Shown piece by piece: positions 24,387-32,905 of a stretch of 64,000 nucleotides of DNA. Position numbers and translations under genes: made by a program. Source of the DNA: Acidobacteriota bacterium (GTDB taxonomy: Bacteria; Acidobacteriota; Blastocatellia; Pyrinomonadales; Pyrinomonadaceae); NCBI GenBank assembly GCA_003223025.1, contig QHXR01000022.1, positions 1 through 64,000 of the forward strand, written 5' to 3'. How positions within the stretch are numbered: position 1 is the stretch's first letter; every line of letters begins with the position of its first letter. The notes beneath the pieces are model-generated. The model did not search any database. It was not told the origin of the DNA and saw nothing but the letters and a program-made list of their open reading frames with translations.

Positions 24387-26798
24387 ATGGATATACAGAT
24401 TGGACAAACCTCGACCGCTGCAGCCCGCCAAACAGACGACACAACACAGACAACAATGCGAGTCCGGAAACGTAACGGAGCGCACGAGCCTGTCGATATT
24501 AATAAGATCGTTCGAGCGATCTCGCGATGCACGCCCAATCTCCCGAACGTCGATGTCATGCGAATCGCGACTAAGACGATCAGCGGACTTTATGACGGCG
24601 CGACGACAAGGGAGCTCGACAAGCTCTCGATCCAGACAGCCGCGAGCTTGATCTTCGAAGAACCGGAGTACTCGCGTCTCGGTGCTCGCCTTCTGAACCA
24701 GTACATTGAGAAGGAAGTTCGCAATCAGGAAATACATTCATTTTCACAATCGATCGCTTTTGGCGTACGCGAAGGCCTCATCGGCGAACGTGTCGCTAAA
24801 TTCGTCTCGGAAAACAGCCGCAAGCTAAATGACGCTATCGACCAGACCCGCAACGATCTATTCGAATTTTTTGGAATCCGCACAGTTTACGATCGTTATC
24901 TTCTAAAAAATCCGGTGACGCGAGATGTCATCGAGACCCCGCAGTTCTTCTGGATGCGTGTAGCTTGCGGCCTTTCCGAGACGCCGAGTGAAGCAGTCGA
25001 GCTTTACAATCTTTTCTCGTCGCTCGAGTATGTCCCGTCGACTCCGACTCTTTTCAATTCGGGTACGCAACACGAACAGCTATCGAGTTGCTTCCTGCTC
25101 GACTCGCCGCAGGACAGTCTCGACAGCATTTACAAAAAGTATTCCGACGTCGCGATGCTCTCGAAGTTTTCGGGTGGCATCGGCATCGCGTATCACCGCG
25201 TTCGAGCAGCGGGATCTTTGATCCGTGGAACGAACGGACATTCGAACGGCATCGTGCCTTGGCTGAAGACGCTCGACTCGAGCGTTGCCGCGGTGAATCA
25301 GGGTGGCAAACGAAAAGGCGCATGCTGCGTCTATCTCGAGAGCTGGCACGCCGACATCGAAGATTTTCTCGAGCTCCGCGACAACACCGGCGACGAAGCG
25401 CGTCGCACGCACAATCTGAATATCGCGAACTGGATCCCCGACCTGTTCATGCGTCGCGTCGAAGCCGACGGCCCATGGTCGTTGTTCGATCCGAAGATCG
25501 TTCCGCACTTTCCGGATCTCTACGGCGATGAATTTGAGCAGGCTTACATCGAAGCTGAAGAAGCCGGCAAGTACGCCAAGCAGATCAAAGCTCGCGACTT
25601 GTACGCGAAGATGATGCGGACGATGGCTCAGACCGGGAACGGCTGGATGACGTTCAAGGACGCGTCGAATAAGAAGTCGAATCAGACTGCGAAGCCCGAG
25701 AATGTGATTCATCTTTCGAATCTCTGCACCGAGATCATCGAGGTTACATCCGACGGCGAGACTGCAGTCTGTAATCTCGGCTCGATCAATGTCTCGCGAT
25801 ACGTGAAAGGTGGCGAGTTCGATTACGACAAACTTCGTTCGAATGTGCGGCTCGCGGTGAAACAACTCGATCGTGTGATCGACTTGAACTACTACGCGAT
25901 CCAAAGCACCGCCGATTCGAACAATCGATGGCGGAATATCGGTCTCGGTGTGATGGGTCTGCAGGATGTCTTCTTCCAGATGCGAATCGCGTTCGATTCG
26001 GACGCCGCCCGCAAGGTTTCGGCGAAGATCCAGGAAGAGATCTACTTTGGAGCACTCAACGCGTCGGCGGATCTCGCGGCGACGAAGGGAGCTCATCCGG
26101 CATTCCCGGAGACGCGTGCAGCGAATGGCGATCTGCAGTTCGATCTGTGGGGAGTCGTTCCTGAAGATCGCACGCGGTGGAACGAGCTTCGTGAAAAGAT
26201 CAAATCGACGGGTCTGCGAAATTCTTTGATGATCGCGATCGCTCCGACTGCGACGATCGCATCGATCGCCGGCTGCTACGAATGCATCGAGCCGCAAGTC
26301 TCGAACCTTTTCAAGCGCGAAACTCTGTCCGGCGATTTTGTTCAGATCAACAAATATCTCGTGAAAGAGTTGCAGGCAGCCGAACTCTGGAACGACGAGA
26401 TCCGTAACAAGATCAAGCTTAGTGAAGGATCCGTTCAGGACATCGAAGAATTTGATGACGAGTTGAAGGCGATCTATCGAACCGCATGGGAGATCCCGAT
26501 GCGTTCGCTCATCGACATGGCCGCGGATCGCGGTGCGTTCATCGATCAGAGCGCTTCGCTGAATCTGTTCATGGAAAGTCCGAACATCGGCAAGCTCTCG
26601 TCGATGTACATGTACGCCTGGCAAAAAGGTTTGAAGACGACTTACTACCTTCGCTCGCGACCGGCGACGAAGATCTCGCAGGTGACCGCGGAGTACAAGG
26701 CGTCGGAGATCATACCCGCAGAAGTTAAGGCTTATTCGGATGAAGAAGCGTTGGCGTGTTCGTTGGAGAATCCGGAAGCTTGCGAGGCGTGTCAGTAG
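24387..26798 (+). CDS. nrdA: Ribonucleoside-diphosphate reductase, alpha subunit (class I)
   Basis: This protein has 803 residues from ATG 24387. The N-terminus holds an ATP-cone (VRKRNGAHEPVDINKIVRAI), the allosteric activity domain. The catalytic barrel follows: STPTLFNSGT, SSCFLLDSPQDS, GGIGIAYHRVRA, NLCTEI (with the radical-relay NxCxE), and IAPTATIASIAGCYECIEP. The last residues carry CEACQ, the C-terminal cysteine pair that re-reduces the active site. It converts ribonucleoside diphosphates to deoxy forms with NrdB. The start was placed at MDIQIGQTS; the frame is open further up but inside the leader. Confidence 0.96.
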   Translation: MDIQIGQTSTAAARQTDDTTQTTMRVRKRNGAHEPVDINKIVRAISRCTPNLPNVDVMRIATKTISGLYDGATTRELDKLSIQTAASLIFEEPEYSRLGARLLNQYIEKEVRNQEIHSFSQSIAFGVREGLIGERVAKFVSENSRKLNDAIDQTRNDLFEFFGIRTVYDRYLLKNPVTRDVIETPQFFWMRVACGLSETPSEAVELYNLFSSLEYVPSTPTLFNSGTQHEQLSSCFLLDSPQDSLDSIYKKYSDVAMLSKFSGGIGIAYHRVRAAGSLIRGTNGHSNGIVPWLKTLDSSVAAVNQGGKRKGACCVYLESWHADIEDFLELRDNTGDEARRTHNLNIANWIPDLFMRRVEADGPWSLFDPKIVPHFPDLYGDEFEQAYIEAEEAGKYAKQIKARDLYAKMMRTMAQTGNGWMTFKDASNKKSNQTAKPENVIHLSNLCTEIIEVTSDGETAVCNLGSINVSRYVKGGEFDYDKLRSNVRLAVKQLDRVIDLNYYAIQSTADSNNRWRNIGLGVMGLQDVFFQMRIAFDSDAARKVSAKIQEEIYFGALNASADLAATKGAHPAFPETRAANGDLQFDLWGVVPEDRTRWNELREKIKSTGLRNSLMIAIAPTATIASIAGCYECIEPQVSNLFKRETLSGDFVQINKYLVKELQAAELWNDEIRNKIKLSEGSVQDIEEFDDELKAIYRTAWEIPMRSLIDMAADRGAFIDQSASLNLFMESPNIGKLSSMYMYAWQKGLKTTYYLRSRPATKISQVTAEYKASEIIPAEVKAYSDEEALACSLENPEACEACQ

Positions 26799-26799
26799 G

Positions 26800-27004
26800 C
26801 GAACGACAAACTTCAGTTTGTCGCTCCCGGTCGCGTAGCGATCAGATGCCTTTAGCCGTGGCCCTTCAGGCCACGGTCGGTTGCCAAGAGGTTCGCGTCG
26901 CGTAGCGACGCATGAGAATTCAATCGTCGCTACGCGACGAAATCAATTTCGACACCACCGTGGCCTGAAGGGCCACGGCTAAATGCAACCGTCGCTCTGC
27001 GACG
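26800..27004. repeat. Composite palindrome element, CGTGGCC family, copy 1
   Basis: Nested inverted repeat with five blocks: GTCGCGTAGCGA, TTTAGCCGTGGCC...GGCCACGG, central GTCGCGTAGCGACG and CGTCGCTACGCGACG, then CCGTGGCC...GGCCACGGCTAAA and GTCGCTCTGCGAC. The same order occurs at 34791-34966 and 55102-55277. It lies between nrdA and nrdB, and its right end supplies an in-frame ATG (26983) upstream of the natural nrdB start. Confidence 0.88.
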
Positions 27005-27018
27005 AAGACAAAAAATAT

Positions 27019-28017
27019 ATGTTATTAGATCCCGGATTCGACCTTACACTTCGCCCGATGAAGTACCCGGATTTTTATGAGATGTATAAAAATTCGATCA
27101 AAAACACGTGGACCGTCGAAGAGGTCGATTTCTCGACCGATGTCATGGATCTGCGTAACAAGATGTCCGGGCCGGAGCGGCACATGATCAATCGCCTCGT
27201 CGCGTTCTTCGCGACCGGCGACTCGATCGTCTCGAACAATCTCGTGCTGAATCTCTATAAGCACATCAACTCGCCCGAAGCGCGGATGTATTTGTCGCGG
27301 CAGCTGTTCGAGGAGGCCGTCCATGTGCAGTTCTATCTGACGTTGCTCGACACTTACATACCCGAGCACAAGGAGCGCGAAGCCGCGTTCTCCGCGGTCG
27401 AGAATATTCCGTCGATCCGAAAGAAGGCAGAGTTCTGCATGAAGTGGATGGACTCGATCAACGAGCTCGACTCGCTGCAGACGCCGGATGATCGCAAGCG
27501 ATTTCTGCTGAATCTGATCTGCTTCGCGTCGTGCATCGAGGGTATGTTCTTCTTCGCCGCATTCGCGTACGTTTACTTCCTTCGTTCAAAAGGGTTGCTT
27601 CACGGACTCGCCGCCGGAACGAACTGGGTCTTCCGCGACGAATCCGCTCACATGAACTTCGCTTACGAAGTAGTGAAGAAAGTTCGCACAGAAGAACCGG
27701 AGCTTTTCGATGAGCAGCTAACGCGCGATATCGTGACGATGCTCGACGAAGCAGTCGACTGCGAAATGCAGTTTGCCGAAGACATCCTCAGCGGCGGCGT
27801 CGCCGGACTTTCAGTCGTCGACATGCGTCAGTACCTCGAGTTCATCGCCGACCAGCGTCTGACGATGCTCGGTCTGCAGAAAGTTTACGGTGCGAAGAAT
27901 CCATTCGGATTCATGGACCTTCAGGACGTGCAGGAGCTGGCAAACTTCTTCGAACGCCGCGTATCTGCCTATCAGGTCGCAGTCGCCGGTGAAGTTAGTT
28001 TCAGCGAAGCGTTCTAG
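27019..28017 (+). CDS. nrdB: Ribonucleoside-diphosphate reductase, beta subunit (class I)
   Basis: This protein has 332 residues from ATG 27019. An ATG 36 bases earlier lies in the repeat and would add QPSLCDEDKKY. The di-metal site is complete: FFATGDSIV (Asp), LFEEAVHVQFY (Glu, His), FASCIEG (Glu) and RDESAHMNF (Glu, His). The tyrosine four residues after the first His (HVQFY) sits where the E. coli radical Tyr122 lies, so a tyrosyl radical is expected. It hands the radical to NrdA. The separation from nrdA by a 200-base palindrome is unusual for this pair. Confidence 0.95.
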   Translation: MLLDPGFDLTLRPMKYPDFYEMYKNSIKNTWTVEEVDFSTDVMDLRNKMSGPERHMINRLVAFFATGDSIVSNNLVLNLYKHINSPEARMYLSRQLFEEAVHVQFYLTLLDTYIPEHKEREAAFSAVENIPSIRKKAEFCMKWMDSINELDSLQTPDDRKRFLLNLICFASCIEGMFFFAAFAYVYFLRSKGLLHGLAAGTNWVFRDESAHMNFAYEVVKKVRTEEPELFDEQLTRDIVTMLDEAVDCEMQFAEDILSGGVAGLSVVDMRQYLEFIADQRLTMLGLQKVYGAKNPFGFMDLQDVQELANFFERRVSAYQVAVAGEVSFSEAF

Positions 28018-28034
28018 ATTCTCCGAAGAGAGAT

Positions 28035-28108
28035 TGCCCGCGAAATACACGAAAGGACGCGAAAGAAGAATGATTTCTTTCGCGTCCTTTTCGCGTATTT
28101 CGCGGGCA
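28035..28108. repeat. GCCCGCGAAATACGCG hairpin family, copy A
   Basis: Arms TGCCCGCGAAATACACGAAA and TTTCGCGTATTTCGCGGGCA (outer part), then GGACGCGAAAG / CTTTCGCGTCC inside. It lies 17 bases after the nrdB stop and could act as its transcript end. Four relatives are in the window (28990, 31683, 47411, 52782). Confidence 0.9.
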
Positions 28109-28236
28109 TTTCATTCCGCTTTCCGTCGTCGCCGTGGAAATTTCTTGATGCGATTCTTATCTTGGTGTAGATTCGACTCACATTCTGAATTCGAGAAAAG
28201 TCCGCAGTTAATCTGGACCCCAAGAGGAGACACGAG

Positions 28237-28941
28237 ATGAAACACTTGATTCGAAACCGAATATTTTTCGGCGTCGGCGCTGCGGTGCTGATGAGCATTG
28301 TCATTATTCCGGCGACGGCGCAGAAGTCGCTGCAGCATGCGCGTGACGAAGCACGCGAGGCAACTCAACTTCTGAACAGAGTCATGTCGAACCCGGCGAA
28401 ATCGATCCCGCGTTCGCTGCTTCGTCGAGCCGAGGCGATCGCCGTATTTACAAACGTAAAGAAGGGTGGCTTCATTGTCGGCGGCACGGGTGGAGATGGT
28501 GTCATCGCGCGGAGAACCGGAAAAACCTGGGGCCCGCCGGTCTATTTCGATCTCGGCGGAGCGAACGTCGGATTACAGATCGGAGTCAAGAAGGGTAACG
28601 TGATTGCGGTCTTCATGACCGAGTCGGCGCTGCGCGATCTTCTCGACGATGAGTTTGAAATGACGGCGGGCGTAGGAGTCGCCGCCGGGCCGGTGGGCGA
28701 CGAAGCCGGTGTCTCGACCGGAAAAAATTCAGACGTATACGTCTATACCAGCTCCTCGAGCGGAGCGTTCGTCGGCGCGACCGTCGGCGGCGGCACGATC
28801 AAGGCAAACAACAGCATCAATGACGACCTCTACAGCATGCACGCCGGTGCGGTCCTGAGGGATTCGTCGAAGATAAAGACTGCGGATTTGCCCGCCGAGC
28901 TTCGAGCTTTTTCGACTGCACTTGCGAAGTGGTCCAAGTAG
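28237..28941 (+). CDS. SYLF/Ysc84-domain secreted lipid-binding protein
   Basis: This protein has 234 residues. The start has AGAGGAGA upstream. The signal peptide covers residues 1-29 (IFFGVGAAVLMSIVIIPATAQ). The body is the SYLF (DUF500/Ysc84) fold: IPRSLLRRAEAIAVFTNVKKGGFIVGGTGGDG (read as RRAEAIAVFTNVKKGG and FIVGGTGGDGVI), then GPPVYFDLGGANVGLQIG, FEMTAGVGVAAGPVG and VYVYTSSSSGAFVGATVGGG. Such domains bind phosphoinositides in eukaryotes. In bacteria they are exported and of unclear role. No partner gene is obvious. Confidence 0.9.
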   Translation: MKHLIRNRIFFGVGAAVLMSIVIIPATAQKSLQHARDEAREATQLLNRVMSNPAKSIPRSLLRRAEAIAVFTNVKKGGFIVGGTGGDGVIARRTGKTWGPPVYFDLGGANVGLQIGVKKGNVIAVFMTESALRDLLDDEFEMTAGVGVAAGPVGDEAGVSTGKNSDVYVYTSSSSGAFVGATVGGGTIKANNSINDDLYSMHAGAVLRDSSKIKTADLPAELRAFSTALAKWSK

Positions 28942-28989
28942 CCGCAGCTTTTGTTTGCCCGCGAACACGCATGCGCTGACAGAAATAAG

Positions 28990-29063
28990 TGCCCGCGAAA
29001 CACGCGAAAAGACGCGAAAGAAAAACATTCTTCTTTCGCGTCTTTTCGCGTACTTCGCGGGCA
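28990..29063. repeat. GCCCGCGAAATACGCG hairpin family, copy B
   Basis: Arms TGCCCGCGAAACACGCGAAA and TTTCGCGTACTTCGCGGGCA (with AGACGCGAAAG inside) form a hairpin between the convergent SYLF and DUF3465 genes, so it could terminate both. Confidence 0.9.
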
Positions 29064-29083
29064 AAAACTTTCACGCAAACTAG

Positions 29084-29500
29084 TTATTGAAAGCTTCGAC
29101 CGTTGTGTCTGATCCAACCAGCTTGATGCTTGCCGGCCGGATCGTGATGCGTCCAATGGATCAATCCGCCCTGCTCATTCCAAACATACTCGCCCGAAAA
29201 ACTGACCACATCGCCAACCTTCAAACCGTCGACGCGTGGAGCAAGATCGATGTTGTGCTCGATCAAAACCGTCTGTCCCGAAGCGAGGCGGACGATGAAT
29301 TTTTGATGCGGTGAGCCGACATTGTCGTCAGCCAGGATCCGCGAGACAGTGCCCTCGCCTTCGACTTGAACATCGCGCTGACGCTGCTCGAATGCACGGG
29401 CGATCGAATCCTTTGATAGCGAATTTACGCTGCACGAAACGCAGAGGAGAAACAGGACCGCCGCGGCGCAATACGCCTTCGTCGTCGAATGCGATATCAT
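29084..29500 (-). CDS. DUF3465 lipoprotein
   Basis: This protein has 138 residues from ATG 29500. The N-terminus is a lipoprotein signal (AAAVLFLLCVSC) with the cysteine near residue 22. The body matches DUF3465 very well: GTVSRILADDN, HQKFIVRLASGQTVLIEHNI, DLAPRV, VGDVVSFSGEYVWNEQGG and HWTHHDPAGKHQAGWI. It is predicted to be a small beta-barrel of unknown function in the periplasm. An in-frame ATG at 29524 would abut the divergent gene at 29525 with no space. Either way, the divergent promoters must lie inside coding sequence. Confidence 0.85.
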   Translation of the reverse strand: MISHSTTKAYCAAAVLFLLCVSCSVNSLSKDSIARAFEQRQRDVQVEGEGTVSRILADDNVGSPHQKFIVRLASGQTVLIEHNIDLAPRVDGLKVGDVVSFSGEYVWNEQGGLIHWTHHDPAGKHQAGWIRHNGRSFQ

Positions 29501-29524
29501 TTTGAAAACACTTAACGATTTCAT

Positions 29525-30499
29525 ATGAACGGTCAGATCACTGAGTTTATCAAACATCACTATCGTCACTTCAACGCCGCCGCGCTTATCGACGGGGCCG
29601 AAGGTTACAAGAAACATCTCGACGGCGGGGGCAAGATGATGATCACGCTCGCCGGTGCGATGTCGACCGCGGAGCTCGGACTGAGTCTCGCGGAGATGAT
29701 CCGTCAGGATAAAGTCCAGATCATCTCGTGCACAGGTGCGAATCTCGAGGAAGATCTTTTCAATCTCGTCGCACACGATTTTTACGAACGCGTTCCGCAC
29801 TATCGCGACCTCACGCCTGAGGACGAGCAGGCGCTTCTCGATCGTCACATGAATCGCGTCACCGACACGTGCATCCCGGAGCACGAAGCGATGCGACGTT
29901 TGGAAAAAGCGATGGTCGAAGTCTGGACGCGTGCCGAGGCGGAAGGGCAGCGCTACTTTCCGCACGAGTTCATGTATCAGGTGTTGAAGAACGGCTCGCT
30001 CGAAGAGTATTACCAGATCGATCTGAAAGATTCGTGGATGTACGCCGCGATGGAAAAGAATCTGCCGATGGTCGTTCCGGGCTGGGAAGATTCGACGATG
30101 GGAAACATGTTCGCCGGACATGTCATCACCGGCGACGTCGAGAACGTCCACACGGTGAAGACCGGAATCGAGTACATGACGATGCTTGCGGACTGGTACA
30201 CGCGAGAATCCGCAGATTCGAAGATCGGGTTCTTCCAGATCGGCGGCGGCATCGCAGGCGATTTTCCGATCTGCGTCGTCCCGATGCTGCATCAGGATCT
30301 TCAACGCACGGGCGTTCCGGTTTGGGGATATTTCTGCCAGATCTCCGATTCGACGACGTCATACGGCTCATACTCCGGAGCTGTCCCGAACGAAAAGATC
30401 ACGTGGGGCAAACTCGAAGCCACGACACCGAAGTTCATCGTTGAGTCTGACGCATCGATCGTCGCACCTTTGATGTTTGCTTATATTTTGGGGTGGTAA
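29525..30499 (+). CDS. Deoxyhypusine synthase-like enzyme (putative homospermidine/other aminobutyl transferase)
   Basis: This protein has 324 residues. It aligns with the DHS fold: SAGAM-type loop GAMSTAELGLSLAEMI, SCTGANLEEDLFNLVAH, DLKDSWMYAAMEKN, VPGWEDSTMGN and QIGGGIAGDFPICV. The catalytic-lysine segment is EKITWGKLEA, corresponding to the SWGKI lysine of DHS. Bacteria have no eIF5A, so the acceptor must differ; bacterial homologues make polyamines such as homospermidine or use other acceptors. No other polyamine genes are near. The start ATG 29525 has no clear ribosome site. Confidence 0.85.
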   Translation: MNGQITEFIKHHYRHFNAAALIDGAEGYKKHLDGGGKMMITLAGAMSTAELGLSLAEMIRQDKVQIISCTGANLEEDLFNLVAHDFYERVPHYRDLTPEDEQALLDRHMNRVTDTCIPEHEAMRRLEKAMVEVWTRAEAEGQRYFPHEFMYQVLKNGSLEEYYQIDLKDSWMYAAMEKNLPMVVPGWEDSTMGNMFAGHVITGDVENVHTVKTGIEYMTMLADWYTRESADSKIGFFQIGGGIAGDFPICVVPMLHQDLQRTGVPVWGYFCQISDSTTSYGSYSGAVPNEKITWGKLEATTPKFIVESDASIVAPLMFAYILGW

Positions 30500-30507
30500 G
30501 CGAAGAG

Positions 30508-30656
30508 GTCAGAACCGGGAGCGGTAGCAACCGGGTCACCCGATTGCGGATTTGGGATTTCGGATCTGGGATTGGTCTGATCGCGATTTCAATCCGATAA
30601 ATGACGTCCGAGTTCGAAAATCGGGAGACCCGGTCGCTACCGCTCGCGGTTCTGAC
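30508..30656. repeat. Inverted repeat after the DHS-like gene
   Basis: Outer arms GTCAGAACCGGGAGCGGTAG and CTACCGCTCGCGGTTCTGAC, with inner ACCGGGT / ACCCGGT pairing, surround ATTTGGGATTTCGGATCTGG-like short repeats. It fills the gap up to hldD. Confidence 0.85.
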
Positions 30657-30697
30657 TTGTGTTGCCAACTGTCCTTATCTACGGAAATAATTCTTAA

Positions 30698-31666
30698 ATG
30701 AAAAGAACAATCGTAACCGGCGGCGCCGGGTTTATCGGAAGTGCAATCGTATGGCGGCTGAATCAGCTCGGGCATGACGACATCCTCATCGTCGATCGCG
30801 GCGATGAAACCGAGAAGTGGAAAAATCTTCCGCCGCTGAAGTTCGCAGACTTTATCGACGCCGATGATTTCATCGACGACCTCGGCGACTTCAAAGACGT
30901 CGATGCGATCATCCACGAAGGTGCATGCTCGTCGACAACCGTGACCGACGCGGATTACATGCTCCGCAATAATTATCAGTACACGAAAGATCTCGCCGAG
31001 TTCGCGATCGCGAATGATATTCGCTTTATCTACGCGTCGTCCGCGGCGACTTACGGCGACGGATCGGCGGGGATGAACGATGGGACTGACGAGCTCAGCA
31101 ATCTTAGACCGCTGAATGTCTACGGTTACTCGAAACATCTTTTCGATCAGTATGCCGCGCGTAATAAGATGTTTGACTCGATCGTCGGACTGAAATACTT
31201 CAACGTCTTCGGACCCAACGAAGCACACAAGGCCGATATGCGATCGCTCGTTCATAAAGCGTTCGGGCAGATTAACGAGACGGGCAAGCTAAAGCTTTTC
31301 AAAAGCGCCCGGCCTGATTATGCGGATGGTGAATTCGGACGTGACTTCATCTATGTGAAGGATGCAATCGATATGACACTGCATTTCCTGGAGAACAAAA
31401 CCGGCGGACTGTTCAATGCGGGCTCCGGCGTCATGAACTCATGGAACGCACTTGCGGACGCGATCTTCAACGCCCTCGATATGCCGAAGAACATCGAGTT
31501 CGTCGACATGCCGGAGCATCTTCGCGAGAAGTATCAATACCACACGCAGGCTGATCTGACTCGAATTCGTGACGCCGGCTACGCTGCCGAGACTACGCCG
31601 TTGAATGATGCGGTGATGGACTACGTCCGGAATTATTTGATCCCGAGGAAGCAGTTGGGGGATTGA
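30698..31666 (+). CDS. hldD: ADP-L-glycero-D-manno-heptose 6-epimerase
   Basis: This protein has 322 residues. It is an extended SDR with the Rossmann motif GGAGFIGS at residues 8-15 and the HldD-type YASSAATYGDG and NVYGYSK (Tyr-Lys pair). HEGACSSTTVTD, also specific to the family, lies at about residue 70, and RDFIYVKD near 225. It epimerises ADP-D-glycero- to ADP-L-glycero-D-manno-heptose, the heptose donor for the LPS core. The gene fits an organism with LPS. It is not clustered with other LPS genes in the window. Confidence 0.94.
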   Translation: MKRTIVTGGAGFIGSAIVWRLNQLGHDDILIVDRGDETEKWKNLPPLKFADFIDADDFIDDLGDFKDVDAIIHEGACSSTTVTDADYMLRNNYQYTKDLAEFAIANDIRFIYASSAATYGDGSAGMNDGTDELSNLRPLNVYGYSKHLFDQYAARNKMFDSIVGLKYFNVFGPNEAHKADMRSLVHKAFGQINETGKLKLFKSARPDYADGEFGRDFIYVKDAIDMTLHFLENKTGGLFNAGSGVMNSWNALADAIFNALDMPKNIEFVDMPEHLREKYQYHTQADLTRIRDAGYAAETTPLNDAVMDYVRNYLIPRKQLGD

Positions 31667-31682
31667 GAAGTTAGTAGAAAAG

Positions 31683-31838
31683 TGCCCGCGAAATACGCGA
31701 AAGGACGCGAAAAATAAAGAAGACTGCCCGCGAATAGCGCGAATATTCGCGAATGAAAGAACTTGAATTCATTCGTGTCGATTAGCGTTATTCGCGGGCA
31801 AAGATTTTTTTCGTATCTTTTCGCGTATTTCGCGGGCA
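31683..31838. repeat. GCCCGCGAAATACGCG hairpin family, copy C (nested double hairpin)
   Basis: The outer arms are those of the family (TGCCCGCGAAATACGCGAAA at 31683; TTTCGCGTATTTCGCGGGCA ending 31838). Inserted inside is a second, related hairpin, 31724-31800, opening TGCCCGCGAATAGCGCGAAT and closing ATTAGCGTTATTCGCGGGCA. One member appears to have inserted into, or arisen inside, another. It lies between hldD and ribF. Confidence 0.88.
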
Positions 31839-31887
31839 AAAGGGTTTCCGCTTTTTGCCGCCAAACCGCATATACTAAATACACGAG

Positions 31888-32841
31888 ATGAAAATTTTCC
31901 ACGGCACTGAGAACGCGAATATCCTCCGCCCGACGGTTTTGACGTTGGGCGTTTTCGATGGGCTGCATCTCGGGCATCAGAAAATAATGCAGACGGTCGC
32001 TGATCGTGCGAAGGCTGTGAACGCGATCTCTACAGCCATAACGTTCGACCCGCATCCGCGAGCCGTGCTTCATCCGGAATCCGCTCCGCCGCTTCTCCAA
32101 ACTCTCGATCAGCGTCTCGCAAACTTCGAAGTGCTCGGCATCGAACAAGCAATCGTCATGAAATTCGATCGTGAGTTCGCATCGAACCCGGCGGAAGATT
32201 TTCTCCGCAACATCATCCACGATCGACTCCATGCAAAGGAAGTTTATCTCGGCAAGGGCTTCGCATTCGGACGTGATCGCGACGGCAATATCGACCTGCT
32301 TCGAAAGATGAGCGCCGAGCTCGGATTCGCCGCGGATGAAGTCGATGAAGTTCGACTTCGCGGAAGCCGGATCAGCTCGTCGAAGATCCGTGGGTTGCTG
32401 GCGGAAGGAAAAGTAAATCTGGCGCGAAGAATGCTCGGGCGTCCGTACGGTGTCGAAGGAGTCATCATCCGCGGAAACCGACGCGGTCACACCATCGGAT
32501 TTCCGACCGCCAATCTGAAACCGCACAATCGAGTCGTTCCGAAGTTCGGTGTCTATGCAACGGCGACGTTAGTGGATGGAATCTGGCGTCGCAGCATCAC
32601 GAATATCGGCGTACGTCCGACTTTTGAAAATGATGCCGAGCCTTCGATCGAAACTTATCTTTTCGACTTCAACGGCGATCTTTACGGCGATGTGCTTCGA
32701 GTTCGGTTTTTGCACCGCATCCGCGACGAGCGAAAATTCAACGGCATTGACGAGCTCAAAGCCCAGATCGAGAGGGATTCGCGGCACGCATTGAACTATT
32801 TCAAAACTCAGGGCGTACGGAATATGCTTGAGATACTGTGA
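31888..32841 (+). CDS. ribF: Bifunctional riboflavin kinase / FAD synthetase
   Basis: This protein has 317 residues, normal length. The FAD synthetase half (residues 1-185) carries LGVFDGLHLGHQKIM, FDPHPR and the later RGSRISSSKIR. The kinase half (190-317) carries GRPYGVEGVIIRGNRRGHTIGFPTANL, given here as VEGVIIRGNRRGH and TIGFPTANL, and the catalytic-region ETYLFDFNGDLYG. It phosphorylates riboflavin to FMN and adenylates FMN to FAD. No riboswitch is visible in the 49 bases between repeat copy C and the start. Confidence 0.96.
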   Translation: MKIFHGTENANILRPTVLTLGVFDGLHLGHQKIMQTVADRAKAVNAISTAITFDPHPRAVLHPESAPPLLQTLDQRLANFEVLGIEQAIVMKFDREFASNPAEDFLRNIIHDRLHAKEVYLGKGFAFGRDRDGNIDLLRKMSAELGFAADEVDEVRLRGSRISSSKIRGLLAEGKVNLARRMLGRPYGVEGVIIRGNRRGHTIGFPTANLKPHNRVVPKFGVYATATLVDGIWRRSITNIGVRPTFENDAEPSIETYLFDFNGDLYGDVLRVRFLHRIRDERKFNGIDELKAQIERDSRHALNYFKTQGVRNMLEIL

Positions 32842-32905
32842 GATCGGAGCAATTGAAGGACAAAGCCGAGTTATGTTACCGCATCGAAGACCTTCGAGAT
32901 GAAGT

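Noticed and set aside
25080-26624. A 514-residue minus-strand ORF opposite nrdA
   Set aside because: NrdA is certain on the plus strand; the antisense frame has no recognisable domain and Arg-rich shadow composition.
29525-30304. The 406-residue minus-strand ORF covering the DHS-like gene
   Set aside because: Only its last part (from 29500 down) is real (DUF3465); the rest is antisense to the DHS-like gene.
31850-31887. An FMN riboswitch before ribF or the ribB-like gene
   Set aside because: The gaps are filled by palindromic repeats and are too short; no FMN aptamer sequence (RFN) is visible.
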